Source: Allodiplogaster sudhausi
Lineage: Eukaryota; Nematoda; Chromadorea; Rhabditida; Diplogasteridae
Direction of reading: 5' to 3'
Length of the DNA stretch: 64,000 bases
Assembly: GCA_945643635.1 (NCBI GenBank)
Contig: CALZFC010000027.1
Coordinates: forward strand, 1-64,000
A program made the position numbers and the translations under genes. Below are positions 47,761-61,875 of this stretch, one piece after another. The first letter of the stretch is position 1. Every line of letters begins with the position of its first letter. The notes beneath the pieces are model-generated. The model had not been told where the DNA came from. It did no database searches and saw nothing but the letters and a program-made list of their open reading frames with translations.

Positions 47761-50700
47761 TTTCGTATAGATGTGCAGCGATGTCCGAGTGGTTAAGGAG
47801 TTGGACTTGAAATCCAATGGGCATTGCCCGCGTAGGTTCGAACCCTGCTCGCTGCGGATCTTTTTGAAAATTATGTAAATAAATAGATGAAAATAATCAT
47901 GTGTAACAAAAATTCGATCAGGATGAGATTCGAACTCACGCGGGAAATTCCCATTGGATTAGCAGTCCAACGCCTTAACCACTCGGCCACCTGATCAGAC
48001 AATTTCATACAAAGACAAAGAGTTTGTCTTTTGCCAGCTGTGCTCCATATTTATGAAACACTGCAAACAATGCGGTCTCAACTCCGTATTCACTGTCGAT
48101 TAAGGAGGTTTGAATTTTCGTATAGATGTGCAGCGATGTTCGAGTGGTTAAGGAGTTGGACTTGAAATCCAATGGGCATTGCCCGCGTAGGTTCGAACCC
48201 TGCTTGCTGCGGAACTTTTTGAAAATATGTAAATAAATAAGATGAAAATAATCATGTGTAACAAAAATTCGATCAGGATGAGATTCGAACTCACGCGGGA
48301 AATTCCCATTGGATTAGCAGTCCAACGCCTTAACCACTCGGCCACTGATCTTGACAAGTTCATATGCGGTCTCAACTCCGTATTCACTTTCGATAAAGGG
48401 GGTTGAATTTTCGTATAGATGTGCAGCGATGTCCGAGTGGTTAAGGAGTTGGACTTGAAATCCAATGGGCATTGCCCGCGTAGGTTCGAACCCTGCTCGC
48501 TGCGGATCTTTTTGAAAATTATGTAAATAAATGAGATGAAAATAATCATGTGTAACAAAAATTCGATCAGGATGAGATTCGAACTCACGCGGGAAATTCC
48601 CATTGGATTAGCAGTCCAACGCCTTAACCACTCGGCCACCTGATCAGACAATTTCATACAAAGACAAAGAGTTTGTCTTTTGCCTGCTGTGCTCCATATT
48701 TATGAAACACTGCAAACAATGCGGTCTCAACTCCGTATTCACTGTCGATTAAGGAGGTTTGCATTTTCGTATAGATGTGCAGCGATGTTCGAGTGGTTAA
48801 GGAGTTGGACTTGAAATCCAATGGGCATTGCCAGCGTAGGTTGGAACCCTGCTTGCTGCGGAACTTTTTGAAAATTATGTAAATAAATAAGATGAAAATA
48901 ATCATGTGTAACAAAAATTCGATCAGGATGAGATTCGAACTCACGCGGGAAATTCCCATTGGATTAGCAGTCCAACGCCTTAACCACTCGGCCACCTGAT
49001 CAGACAATTTCATACAAAGACAAAAAGAGTTTGTCTTTTGCCTGCTGTGCTCCATATTATGAAACACTGCAAACAATGCGGTCTCAACTCCGTATTCACT
49101 TTCGATAAAGGGGGTTTGAATTCGTATAGATGTGCAGCGATGTCCGAGTGGTTAAGGAGTTGGACTTGAAATCCAATGGGCATTGCCCGCGTAGGTTCGA
49201 ACCCTGCTCGCTGCGGATCTTTTTGAAAATTATGTAAATAAATAAGATGAAAATAATCATGTGTAACAAAAATTCGATCAGGATGAGATTCGAACTCACG
49301 CGGGAAATTCCCATTGGATTAGCAGTCCAACGCCTTAACCACTCGGCCACCTGATCAGACAATTCATACAAAGACAAAGAGTTTGTCTTTTGCCTGCTGT
49401 GCTCCATATTTATGAAACACTGCAAACAATGCGGTCTCAACTCCGTATTCACTGTCGATTAAGGGGGTTTGCATTTTCGTATAGATGTGCAGCGATGTCC
49501 GAGTGGTTAAGGAGTTGGACTTGAAATCCAATGGGCATTGCCCGCGTAGGTTCGAACCCTGCTCGCTGCGGATCTTTTTGAAAATTATGTAAATAAATAA
49601 GATGAAAATAATCATGTGTAACAAAAATTCGATCAGGATGAGATTCGAACTCACGCGGGAAATTCCCATTGGATTAGCAGTCCAACGCCTTAACCACTCG
49701 GCCACCTGATCAGACAAGTTCATACAAAGACAAAAGAGTTTGTCTTTTGCCTGCTGTGCTCCATATTTATGAAACACTGCAAACAATGCGGTCTCAACTC
49801 CGTATTCACTTTCGATAAAGGGGGTTTGAATTTTCGTATAGATGTGCAGCGATGTCCGAGTGGTTAAGGAGTTGGACTTGAAATCCAATGGGCATTGCCG
49901 CGTAGGTTCGAACCCTGCTCGCTGCGGATCTTTTTGAAAATTATGTAAATAAATGAGATGAAAATAATCATGTGTAACAAAAATTCGATCAGGATGAGAT
50001 TCGAACTCACGCGGGAAATTCCCATTGGATTAGCAGTCCAACGCCTTAACCACTCGGCCACCTGATCAGACAATTTCATACAAAGACAAAAGAGTTTGTC
50101 TTTTGCCTGCTGTGCTCCATATTTATGAAACACTGCAAACAATGCGGTCTCAACTCCGTATTCACTGTCGATTAAGGAGGTTTGCATTTTCGTATAGATG
50201 TGCAGCGATGTCCGAGTGGTTAAGGAGTTGGACTTGAAATCCAATGGGCATTGCCCGCGTAGGTTCGAACCCTGCTCGCTGCGGATCTTTTTGAAAATTA
50301 TGTAAATAAATAAGATGAAAATAATCATGTGTAACAAAAATTCGATCAGGATGAGATTCGAACTCACGCGGGAAATTCCCATTGGATTAGCAGTCCAACG
50401 CCTTAACCACTCGGCCACCTGATCAGACAATTTCATACAAAGACAAAGAGTTTGTCTTTTGCCAGCTGTGCTCCATATTTATGAAACACTGCAAACAATG
50501 CGGTCTCAACTCCGTATTCACTTCGATTAAGGAGGTTTGAATTTTCGTATAGATGTGCAGCGATGTTCGAGTGGTTAAGGAGTTGGACTTGAAATCCAAT
50601 GGGCATTGCCCGCGTAGGTTCGAACCCTGCTCGCTGCGGAATTTTTTGAAAATTATGTAAATAAATAGATGAAAATAATCATGTGTAACAAAAATTCGAT

Positions 50701-53700
50701 CAGGATGAGATTCGAACTCACGCGGGAAATTCCCATTGGATTAGCAGTCCAACGCCTTAACCACTCGGCCACCTGATCAGACAAGTTCATACAAAGACAA
50801 AAAGAGTTTGTCTTTTGCCTGCTGTGCTCCATATTTATGAAACACTGCAAACAATGCGGTCTCAACTCCGTATTCACTTTCGATAAAGGGGGTTTGAATT
50901 TTCGTATAGATGTGCAGCGATGTCCGAGTGGTTAAGGAGTTGGACTTGAAATCCAATGGGCATTGCCCGCGTAGGTTCGAACCCTGCTCGCTGCGGATCT
51001 TTTTGAAAATTATGTAAATAAATAAGATGAAAATAATCATGTGTAACAAAAATTCGATCAGGATGAGATTCGAACTCACGCGGGAAATTCCCATTGGATT
51101 AGCAGTCCAACGCCTTAACCACTCGGCCACCTGATCAGACAATTTCATACAAAGACAAAGAGTTTGTCTTTTGCCTGCTGTGCTCCATATTTATGAAACA
51201 CTGCAAACAATGCGGTCTCAACTCCGTATTCACTGTCGATTAAGGGGGTTTGAATTTTCGTATAGATGTGCAGCGATGTCCGAGTGGTTAAGGAGTTGGA
51301 CTTGAAATCCAATGGGCATTGCCCGCGTAGGTTCGAACCCTGCTCGCTGCGGATCTTTTTGAAAATTATGTAAATAAATAAGATGAAAATAATCATGTGT
51401 AACAAAAATTCGATCAGGATGAGATTCGAACTCACGCGGGAAATTCCCATTGGATTAGCAGTCCAACGCCTTAACCACTCGGCCACCTGATCAGACAATT
51501 CATACAAAGACAAAAAGAGTTTGTCTTTTGCCTGCTGTGCTCCATATTTATGAAACACTGCAAACAATGCGGTCTCAACTCCGTATTCACTTTCGATAAA
51601 GGGGGTTTGAATTTTCGTATAGATGTGCAGCGATGTCCGAGTGGTTAAGGAGTTGGACTTGAAATCCAATGGGCATTGCCCGCGTAGGTTCGAACCCTGC
51701 TCGCTGCGGATCTTTTTGAAAATTATGTAAATAAATGAGATGAAAATAATCATGTGTAACAAAAATTCGATCAGGATGAGATTCGAACTCACGCGGGAAA
51801 TTCCCATTGGATTAGCAGTCCAACGCCTTAACCACTCGGCCACCTGATCAGACAATTTCATACAAAGACAAAAAGAGTTTGTCTTTGCCTGCTGTGCTCC
51901 ATATTTATGAAACACTGCAAACAATGCGGTCTCAACTCCGTATTCACTGTCGATTAAGGGGTTTGAATTTTCGTATAGATGTGCAGCGATGTCCGAGTGG
52001 TTAAGGAGTTGGACTTGAAATCCAATGGGCATTGCCCGCGTAGGTTCGAACCCTGCTCGCTGCGGATCTTTTGAAAATTATGTAAATAAATAAGATGAAA
52101 ATAATCATGTGTAACAAAAATTCGATCAGGATGAGATTCGAACTCACGCGGGAAATTCCCATTGGATTAGCAGTCCAACGCCTTAACCACTCGGCCACCT
52201 GATCAGACAATTTCATACAAAGACAAAAGAGTTTGTCTTTTGCCAGCTGTGCTCCATATTTATGAAACACTGCAAACAATGCGGTCTCAACTCCGTATTC
52301 ACTTCGATAAAGGGGGTTTGAATTTTCGTATAGATGTGCAGCGATGTCCGAGTGGTTAAGGAGTTGGACTTGAAATCCAATGGGCATTGCCCGCGTAGGT
52401 TCGAACCCTGCTCGCTGCGGATCTTTTGAAAATTATGTAAATAAATAAGATGAAAATAATCATGTGTAACAAAAATTCGATCAGGATGAGATTCGAACTC
52501 ACGCGGGAAATTCCCATTGGATTAGCAGTCCAACGCCTTAACCACTCGGCCACCTGATCAGACAATTTCATACAAAGACAAAGAGTTTGTCTTTTGCCTG
52601 CTGTGCTCCATATTTATGAAACACTGCAAACAATGCGGTCTCAACTCCGTATTCACTGTCGATTAAGGAGGTTTGAATTTTCGTATAGATGTGCAGCGAT
52701 GTTCGAGTGGTTAAGGAGTTGGACTTGAAATCCAATGGGCATTGCCCGCGTAGGTTCGAACCCTGCTCGCTGCGGATCTTTTTGAAAATTATGTAAATAA
52801 AAAGATGAAAATAATCATGTAACAAAAATTCGATCAGGATGAGATTCGAACTCACGCGGGAAATTCCCATTGGATTAGCAGTCCAACGCCTTAACCACTC
52901 GGCCACCTGATCAGACAATTTCATACAAAGACAAAAAGAGTTTGTCTTTTGCCTGCTGTGCTCCATATTTATGAAACACTGCAAACAATGCGGTCTCAAC
53001 TCCGTATTCACTTCGATAAAGGGGGTTTGAATTTTCGTATAGATGTGCAGCGATGTCCGAGTGGTTAAGGAGTTGGACTTGAAATCCAATGGGCATTGCC
53101 CGCGTAGGTTCGAACCCTGCTCGCTGCGGATCTTTTTGAAAATTATGTAAATAAATAAGATGAAAATAATCATGTGTAACAAAAATTCGATCAGGATGAG
53201 ATTCGAACTCACGCGGGAAATTCCCATTGGATTAGCAGTCCAACGCCTTAACCACTCGGCCACCTGATCAGACAATTTCATACAAAGACAAAAAGAGTTT
53301 GTCTTTTGCCTGCTGTGCTCCATATTTATGAAACACTGCAAACAATGCGGTCTCAACTCCGTATTCACTGTCGATTAAGGAGGTTTGCATTTTCGTATAG
53401 ATGTGCAGCGATGTCCGAGTGGTTAAGGAGTTGGACTTGAAATCCAATGGGCATTGCCCGCGTAGGTTCGAACCCTGCTCGCTGCGGATCTTTTTGAAAA
53501 TTATGTAAATAAATAAGATGAAAATAATCATGTGTAACAAAAATTCGATCAGGATGAGATTCGAACTCACGCGGGAAATTCCCATTGGATTAGCAGTCCA
53601 ACGCCTTAACCACTCGGCCACCTGATCAGACAATTTCATACAAAGACAAAAGAGTTTGTCTTTGCCTGCTGTGCTCCATATTTATGAAACACTGCAAACA

Positions 53701-56700
53701 ATGCGGTCTCAACTCCGTATTCACTGTCGATAAAGGGGTTTGAATTTTCGTATAGATGTGCAGCGATGTCCGAGTGGTTAAGGAGTTGGACTTGAAATCC
53801 AATGGGCATTGCCCGCGTAGGTTCGAACCCTGCTCGCTGCGGATCTTTTTGAAAATTATGTAAATAAATAAGATGAAAATAATCATGTGTAACAAAAATT
53901 CGATCAGGATGAGATTCGAACTCACGCGGGAAATTCCCATTGGATTAGCAGTCCAACGCCTTAACCACTCGGCCACCTGATCAGACAATTTCATACAAAG
54001 ACAAAGAGTTTGTCTTTTGCCTGCTGTGCTCCATATTTATGAAACACTGCAAACAATGCGGTCTCAACTCCGTATTCACTGTCGATTAAGGAGGTTTGAT
54101 TTTCGTATAGATGTGCAGCGATGTTCGAGTGGTTAAGGAGTTGGACTTGAAATCCAATGGGCATTGCCCGCGTAGGTTCGAACCCTGCTCGCTGCGGATT
54201 TTTTGAAAATTATGTAAATAAATAGATGAAAATAATCATGTGTAACAAAAATTCGATCAGGATGAGATTCGAACTCACGCGGGAAATTCCCATTGGATTA
54301 GCAGTCCAACGCCTTAACCACTCGGCCACCTGATCAGACAATTCATACAAAGACAAAGAGTTTGTCTTTTGCCTGCTGTGCTCCATATTTATGAAACACT
54401 GCAAACAATGCGGTCTCAACTCCGTATTCACTTTCGATTAAGGAGGTTTGAATTTTCGTATAGATGTGCAGCGATGTTCGAGTGGTTAAGGAGTTGGACT
54501 TGAAATCCAATGGGCATTGCCCGCGTAGGTTCGAACCCTGCTCGCTGCGGATCTTTTTGAAAATTATGTAAATAAATAAGATGAAAATAATCATGTGTAA
54601 CAAAAATCGATCAGGATGAGATTCGAACTCACGCGGGAAATTCCCATTGGATTAGCAGTCCAACGCCTTAACCACTCGGCCACCTGATCAGACAATTTCA
54701 TACAAAGAAAAAAGAGTTTGTCTTTTGCCTGCTGTGCTCCATATTTATGAAACACTGCAAACAATGCGGTCTCAACTCCGTATTCACTTTCGATAAAGGG
54801 GGTTTGAATTTTCGTATAGATGTGCAGCGATGTCCGAGTGGTTAAGGAGTTGGACTTGAAATCCAATGGGCATTGCCCGCGTAGGTTCGAACCCTGCTCG
54901 CTGCGGATCTTTTTGAAAATTATGTAAATAAATAAGATGAAAATAATCATGTGTAACAAAAATTCGATCAGGATGAGATTCGAACTCACGCGGGAAATTC
55001 CCATTGGATTAGCAGTCCAACGCCTTAACCACTCGGCCACCTGATCAGACAATTTCATACAAAGACAAAGAGTTTGTCTTTTGCCTGCTGTGCTCCATAT
55101 TTATGAAACACTGCAAACAATGCGGTCTCAACTCCGTATTCACTGTCGATTAAGGAGGTTTGAATTTTCGTATAGATGTGCAGCGATGTTCGAGTGGTTA
55201 AGGAGTTGGACTTGAAATCCAATGGGCATTGCCGCGTAGTTCGAACCCTGCTCGCTGCGGACTTTTTGAAAATTATGTAAATAAATAAGATGAAAATAAT
55301 CATGTGTAACAAAAATTCGATCAGGATGAGATTCGAACTCACGCGGGAAATTCCCATTGGATTAGCAGTCCAACGCCTTAACCACTCGGCCACCTGATCA
55401 GACAAGTTCATACAAAGACAAAAAGAGTTTGTCTTTTGCCTGCTGTGCTCCATATTTATGAAACACTGCAAACAATGCGGTCTCAACTCCGTATTCACTT
55501 CGATAAGGGGGTTTGAATTTTCGTATAGATGTGCAGCGATGTCCGAGTGGTTAAGGAGTTGGACTTGAAATCCAATGGGCATTGCCCGCGTAGGTTCGAA
55601 CCCTGCTCGCTGCGGATCTTTTTGAAAATTATGTAAATAAATAAGATGAAAATAATCATGTGTAACAAAAATTCGATCAGGATGAGATTCGAACTCACGC
55701 GGGAAATTCCCATTGGATTAGCAGTCCAACGCCTTAACCACTCGGCCACCTGATCAGACAATTTCATACAAAGATAAAAAGAGTTTGTCTTTTGCCTGCT
55801 GTGCTCCATATTTATGAAACACTGCAAACAATGCGGTCTCAACTCCGTATTCACTGTCGATAAAGGGGTTTGAATTTTCGTATAGATGTGCAGCGATGTC
55901 CGAGTGGTTAAGGAGTTGGACTTGAAATCCAATGGGCATTGCCCGCGTAGGTTCGAACCCTGCTCGCTGCGGATCTTTTTGAAAATTATGTAAATAAATA
56001 GATGAAAATAATCATGTGTAACAAAAATTCGATCAGGATGAGATTCGAACTCACGCGGGAAATTCCCATTGGATTAGCAGTCCAACGCCTTAACCACTCG
56101 GCCACCTGATCAGACAATTTCATACAAAGACAAAAGAGTTTGTCTTTTGCCTGCTGTGCTCCATATTTATGAAACACTGCAAACAATGCGGTCTCAACTC
56201 CGTATTCACTGTCGATTAAGGGGTTTGAATTTTCGTATAGATGTGCAGCGATGTCCGAGTGGTTAAGGAGTTGGACTTGAAATCCAATGGGCATTGCCCG
56301 CGTAGGTTCGAACCCTGCTCGCTGCGGATCTTTTTGAAAATTATGTAAATAAATAAGATGAAAATAATCATGTGTAACAAAAATTCGATCAGGATGAGAT
56401 TCGAACTCACGCGGGAAATTCCCATTGGATTAGCAGTCCAACGCCTTAACCACTCGGCCACCTGATCAGACAATTTCATACAAAGATAAAAAGAGTTTGT
56501 CTTTTGCCTGCTGTGCTCCATATTTATGAAACACTGCAAACAATGCGGTCTCAACTCCGTATTCACTTTCGATAAAGGGGGTTTGATTTTCGTATAGATG
56601 TGCAGCGATGTCGAGTGGTTAAGGAGTTGGACTTGAAATCCAATGGGCATTGCCCGCGTAGGTTCGAACCCTGCTCGCTGCGGATCTTTTTGAAAATTAT

Positions 56701-58673
56701 GTAAATAAATGAGATGAAAATAATCATGTGTAACAAAAATTCGATCAGGATGAGATTCGAACTCACGCGGGAAATTCCCATTGGATTAGCAGTCCAACGC
56801 CTTAACCACTCGGCCACCTGATCAGACAATTCATACAAAGACAAAAAGAGTTTGTCTTTTGCCTGCTGTGCTCCATATTTATGAAACACTGCAAACAATG
56901 CGGTCTCAACTCCGTATTCACTTTCGATAAAAGGGGTTTGAATTTTCGTATAGATGTGCAGCGATGTCCGAGTGGTTAAGGAGTTGGACTTGAAATCCAA
57001 TGGGCATTGCCCGCGTAGGTTCGAACCCTGCTCGCTGCGGATCTTTTTGAAAATTATGTAAATAAATAAGATGAAAATAATCATGTGTAACAAAAATTCG
57101 ATCAGGATGAGATTCGAACTCACGCGGGAAATTCCCATTGGATTAGCAGTCCAACGCCTTAACCACTCGGCCACCTGATCAGACATTTCATACAAAGACA
57201 AAGAGTTTGTCTTTTGCCAGCTGTGCTCCATATTTATGAAACACTGCAAACAATGCGGTCTCAACTCCGTATTCACTGTCGATAAGGAGGTTTGCATTTT
57301 CGTATAGATGTGCAGCGATGTCGAGTGGTTAAGGAGTTGGACTTGAAATCCAATGGGCATTGCCCGCGTAGATTGGAACCCTGCTCGCTGCGGATCTTTT
57401 TGAAAATTATGTAAATAAATAAGATGAAAATAATCATGTGTAACAAAAATTCGATCAGGATGAGATTCGAACTCACGCGGGAAATTCCCATTGGATTAGC
57501 AGTCCAACGCCTTAACCACTCGGCCACCTGATCAGACTTCATACAAAGACAAAAAGAGTTTGTCTTTTGCCTGCTGTGCTCCATATTTATGAAACACTGC
57601 AAACAATGCGGTCTCAACTCCGTATTCACTTTCGATAAAGGGGGTTTGAATTTTCGTATAGATGTGCAGCGATGTCCGAGTGGTTAAGGAGTTGGACTTG
57701 AAATCCAATGGGCATTGCCCGCGTAGGTTCGAACCCTGCTCGCTGCGGATCTTTTTGAAAATTATGTAAATAAATAAGATGAAAATAATCATGTGTAACA
57801 AAAATTCGATCAGGATGAGATTCGAACTCACGCGGGAAATTCCCATTGGATTAGCAGTCCAACGCCTTAACCACTCGGCCACCTGATCAGACAATTTCAT
57901 ACAAAGACAAAAGAGTTTGTCTTTTGCCTGCTGTGCTCCATATTTATGAAACACTGCAAACAATGCGGTCTCAACTCCGTATTCACTTTCGATAAAGGGG
58001 GTTGAATTTTCGTATAGATGTGCAGCGATGTCCGAGTGGTTAAGGAGTTGGACTTGAAATCCAATGGGCATTGCCGCGTAGGTTCGAACCCTGCTCGCTG
58101 CGGATCTTTTTGAAAATTATGTAAATAAATAAGATGAAAATAATCATGTGTAACAAAAATTCGATCAGGATGAGATTCGAACTCACGCGGGAAATTCCCA
58201 TTGGATTAGCAGTCCAACGCCTTAACCACTCGGCCACCTGATCAGACAATTTCATACAAAGACAAAAGAGTTTGTCTTTGCCAGCTGTGCTCCATATTTA
58301 TGAAACACTGCAAACAATGCGGTCTCAACTCCGTATTCACTGTCGATTAAGGGGGTTTGCATTTTCGTATAGATGTGCAGCGATGTTCGAGTGGTTAAGG
58401 AGTTGGACTTGAAATCCAATGGGCATTGCCCGCGTAGTTCGAACCCTGCTCGCTGCGGAACTTTTTGAAAATTATGTAAATAAATAGATGAAAATAATCA
58501 TGTGTAACAAAAATTCGATCAGGATGAGATTCGAACTCACGCGGGAAATTCCCATTGGATTAGCAGTCCAACGCCTTAACCACTCGGCCACCTGATCAGA
58601 CAATTTCATACAAAGACAAAAAGAGTTTGTCTTTTGCCTGCTGTGCTCCATATTTATGAAACACTGCAAACAA

Positions 58674-58742
58674 TCTCAACTCCGAATTCCCATTGGATTA
58701 GAGGTCCAACGCGTTCTTAACAGTTGGCCACCTGCTCGCTGC
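58674..58742. pseudogene. scrambled junction of GCU 5' half and UGA 3' end
   Basis: After caatctcaactccg the sequence jumps to a degenerate copy of the GCU gene's 5' half (ggattagaggtccaacg, gttggccacctg). It then joins the last ~12 bases of a UGA gene. It differs from the common fused remnant in both breakpoint and extra substitutions. Confidence 0.65.
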
Positions 58743-61518
58743 GGATCTTTTTGAAAATTATGTAAATAAATAAGATGAAAATAATCATGTGTAACAAAAA
58801 TTCGATCAGGATGAGATTCGAACTCACGCGGGAAATTCCCATTGGATTAGCAGTCCAACGCCTTAACCACTCGGCCACCTGATCAGACAATTTCATACAA
58901 AGACAAAAAGAGTTTGTCTTTTGCCTGCTGTGCTCCATATTTATGAAACACTGCAAACAATGCGGTCTCAACTCCGTATTCACTTCGATAAAGGGGGTTT
59001 GAATTTTCGTATAGATGTGCAGCGATGTCCGAGTGGTTAAGGAGTTGGACTTGAAATCCAATGGGCATTGCCCGCGTAGGTTCGAACCCTGCTCGCTGCG
59101 GATCTTTTTGAAAATTATGTAAATAAATAAGATGAAAATAATCATGTGTAACAAAAATTCGATCAGGATGAGATTCGAACTCACGCGGGAAATTCCCATT
59201 GGATTAGCAGTCCAACGCCTTAACCACTCGGCCACCTGATCAGACAATTTCATACAAAGACAAAAAGAGTTTGTCTTTTGCCTGCTGTGCTCCATATTTA
59301 TGAAACACTGCAAACAATGCGGTCTCAACTCCGTATTCACTTTCGATAAAGGGGGTTTGAATTTTCGTATAGATGTGCAGCGATGTCCGAGTGGTTAAGG
59401 AGTTGGACTTGAAATCCAATGGGCATTGCCCGCGTAGGTTCGAACCCTGCTCGCTGCGGATCTTTTTGAAAATTATGTAAATAAATAAGATGAAAATAAT
59501 CATGTGTAACAAAATTCGATCAGGATGAGATTCGAACTCACGCGGGAAATTCCCATTGGATTAGCAGTCCAACGCCTTAACCACTCGGCCACCTGATCAG
59601 ACAATTTCATACAAAGACAAAAAGAGTTTGTCTTTTGCCTGCTGTGCTCCATATTTATGAAACACTGCAAACAATGCGGTCTCAACTCCGTATTCACTGT
59701 CGATAAAGGGGGTTTGAATTTTCGTATAGATGTGCAGCGATGTCCGAGTGGTTAAGGAGTTGGACTTGAAATCCAATGGGCATTGCCCGCGTAGGTTCGA
59801 ACCCTGCTCGCTGCGGATCTTTTTGAAAATTATGTAAATAAATAAGATGAAAATAATCATGTGTAACAAAAATTCGATCAGGATGAGATTCGAACTCACG
59901 CGGGAAATTCCCATTGGATTAGCAGTCCAACGCCTTAACCACTCGGCCACCTGATCAGACAAGTTCATACAAAGACAAAAGAGTTTGTCTTTTGCCTGCT
60001 GTGCTCCATATTTATGAAACACTGCAAACAATGCGGTCTCAACTCCGTATTCACTTTCGATAAAGGGGGTTTGAATTTTCGTATAGATGTGCAGCGATGT
60101 CCGAGTGGTTAAGGAGTTGGACTTGAAATCCAATGGGCATTGCCCGCGTAGGTTCGAACCCTGCTCGCTGCGGATCTTTTTGAAAATTATGTAAATAAAT
60201 AAGATGAAAATAATCATGTGTAACAAAAATTCGATCAGGATGAGATTCGAACTCACGCGGGAAATTCCCATTGGATTAGCAGTCCAACGCCTTAACCACT
60301 CGGCCACCTGATCAGACAATTTCATACAAAGACAAAGAGTTTGTCTTTTGCCTGCTGTGCTCCATATTTATGAAACACTGCAAACAATGCGGTCTCAACT
60401 CCGTATTCACTGTCGATAAGGAGGTTTGCATTTTCGTATAGATGTGCAGCGATGTTCGAGTGGTTAAGGAGTTGGACTTGAAATCCAATGGGCATTGCCC
60501 GCGTAGGTTCGAACCCTGCTCGCTGCGGATCTTTTTGAAAATTATGTAAATAAATAAGATGAAAATAATCATGTGTAACAAAAATTCGATCAGGATGAGA
60601 TTCGAACTCACGCGGGAAATTCCCATTGGATTAGCAGTCCAACGCCTTAACCACTCGGCCACCTGATCAGACAATTTCATACAAAGACAAAAAGAGTTTG
60701 TCTTTTGCCTGCTGTGCTCCATATTTATGAAACACTGCAAACAATGCGGTCTCAACTCCGTATTCACTTTCGATAAAGGGGTTTGAATTTTCGTATAGAT
60801 GTGCAGCGATGTCCGAGTGGTTAAGGAGTTGGACTTGAAATCCAATGGGCATTGCCCGCGTAGGTTCGAACCCTGCTCGCTGCGGATCTTTTTGAAAATT
60901 ATGTAAATAAATAAGATGAAAATAATCATGTGTAACAAAAATTCGATCAGGATGAGATTCGAACTCACGCGGGAAATTCCCATTGGATTAGCAGTCCAAC
61001 GCCTTAACCACTCGGCCACCTGATCAGACAATTTCATACAAAGACAAAAAGAGTTTGTCTTTTGCCTGCTGTGCTCCATATTTATGAAACACTGCAAACA
61101 ATGCGGTCTCAACTCCGTATTCACTGTCGATTAAGGGGGTTTGAATTTTCGTATAGATGTGCAGCGATGTTCGAGTGGTTAAGGAGTTGGACTTGAAATC
61201 CAATGGGCATTGCCCGCGTAGGTTCGAACCCTGCTCGCTGCGGATCTTTTTGAAAATTATGTAAATAAATAAGATGAAAATAATCATGTGTAACAAAAAT
61301 TCGATCAGGATGAGATTCGAACTCACGCGGGAAATTCCCATTGGATTAGCAGTCCAACGCCTTAACCACTCGGCCACCTGATCAGACAATTTCATACAAA
61401 GACAAAAAGAGTTTGTCTTTTGCCTGCTGTGCTCCATATTTATGAAACACTGCAAACAATGCGGTCTCAACTCCGTATTCACTTTCGATAAAGGGGGTTT
61501 GAATTTTCGTATAGATGT

Positions 61519-61600
61519 GCAGCGATGTCCGAGTGGTTAAGGAGTTGGACTTGAAATCCAATGGGCATTGCCCGCGTAGGTTCGAACCCTGCTCGCTGCG
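61519..61600 (+). tRNA. tRNA-Ser(UGA), representative of the uniform block
   Basis: 82-nt consensus copy with every stem paired, box B ggttcgaaccc and a TTTTT terminator at 61,605-61,609. Upstream is the tttcgtatagatgt flank shared by essentially all copies, a possible upstream pol III element. Confidence 0.95.
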
Positions 61601-61658
61601 GATCTTTTTGAAAATTATGTAAATAAATAGATGAAAATAATCATGTGTAACAAAAATT

Positions 61659-61740
61659 CGATCAGGATGAGATTCGAACTCACGCGGGAAATTCCCATTG
61701 GATTAGCAGTCCAACGCCTTAACCACTCGGCCACCTGATC
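61659..61740 (-). tRNA. tRNA-Ser(GCU), representative of the uniform block
   Basis: 82-nt consensus copy. Box A region (tggccgagtgg) and box B (gagttcgaatc) are intact. Terminator on the minus strand is the A-run 61,652-61,656. It converges with the UGA gene 58 bp away. Confidence 0.95.
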
Positions 61741-61754
61741 AGACAATTTCATAC

Positions 61755-61777
61755 AAAGACAAAAAGAGTTTGTCTTT
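61755..61777. promoter_or_regulatory. conserved hairpin in the head-to-head spacer (representative)
   Basis: aaagacaaa pairs with tttgtcttt around a 5-base loop (aagag), a perfect 9-bp stem 15 bp from the GCU gene's 5' end. It recurs in nearly every full unit. Loop length varies between units and the stem is absent only from the 295-bp short units. Confidence 0.75.
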
Positions 61778-61875
61778 TGCCTGCTGTGCTCCATATTTAT
61801 GAAACACTGCAAACAATGCGGTCTCAACTCCGTATTCACTGTCGATTAAGGAGGTTTGCATTTTCGTATAGATGT

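Larger units (their letters stand above)
36930..49845. repeat. array block 8: ~356-bp units with two T-arm types and recombinants
   Basis: UGA gene starts: 36930, 37285, 37642, 37998, 38354, 38710, 39066, 39422, 39696, 40054, 40412, 40768, 41123, 41479, 41835, 42191, 42547, 42843, 43196, 43551, 43907, 44202, 44557, 44913, 45208, 45564, 45922, 46218, 46575, 46840, 47132, 47489, 47775, 48130, 48423, 48779, 49134, 49489. Short units occur before 42,843, 44,202, 45,208 and 48,423. Units at 38,354, 41,835, 42,191 and 43,551 mix features of both T-arm types. Confidence 0.85.
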
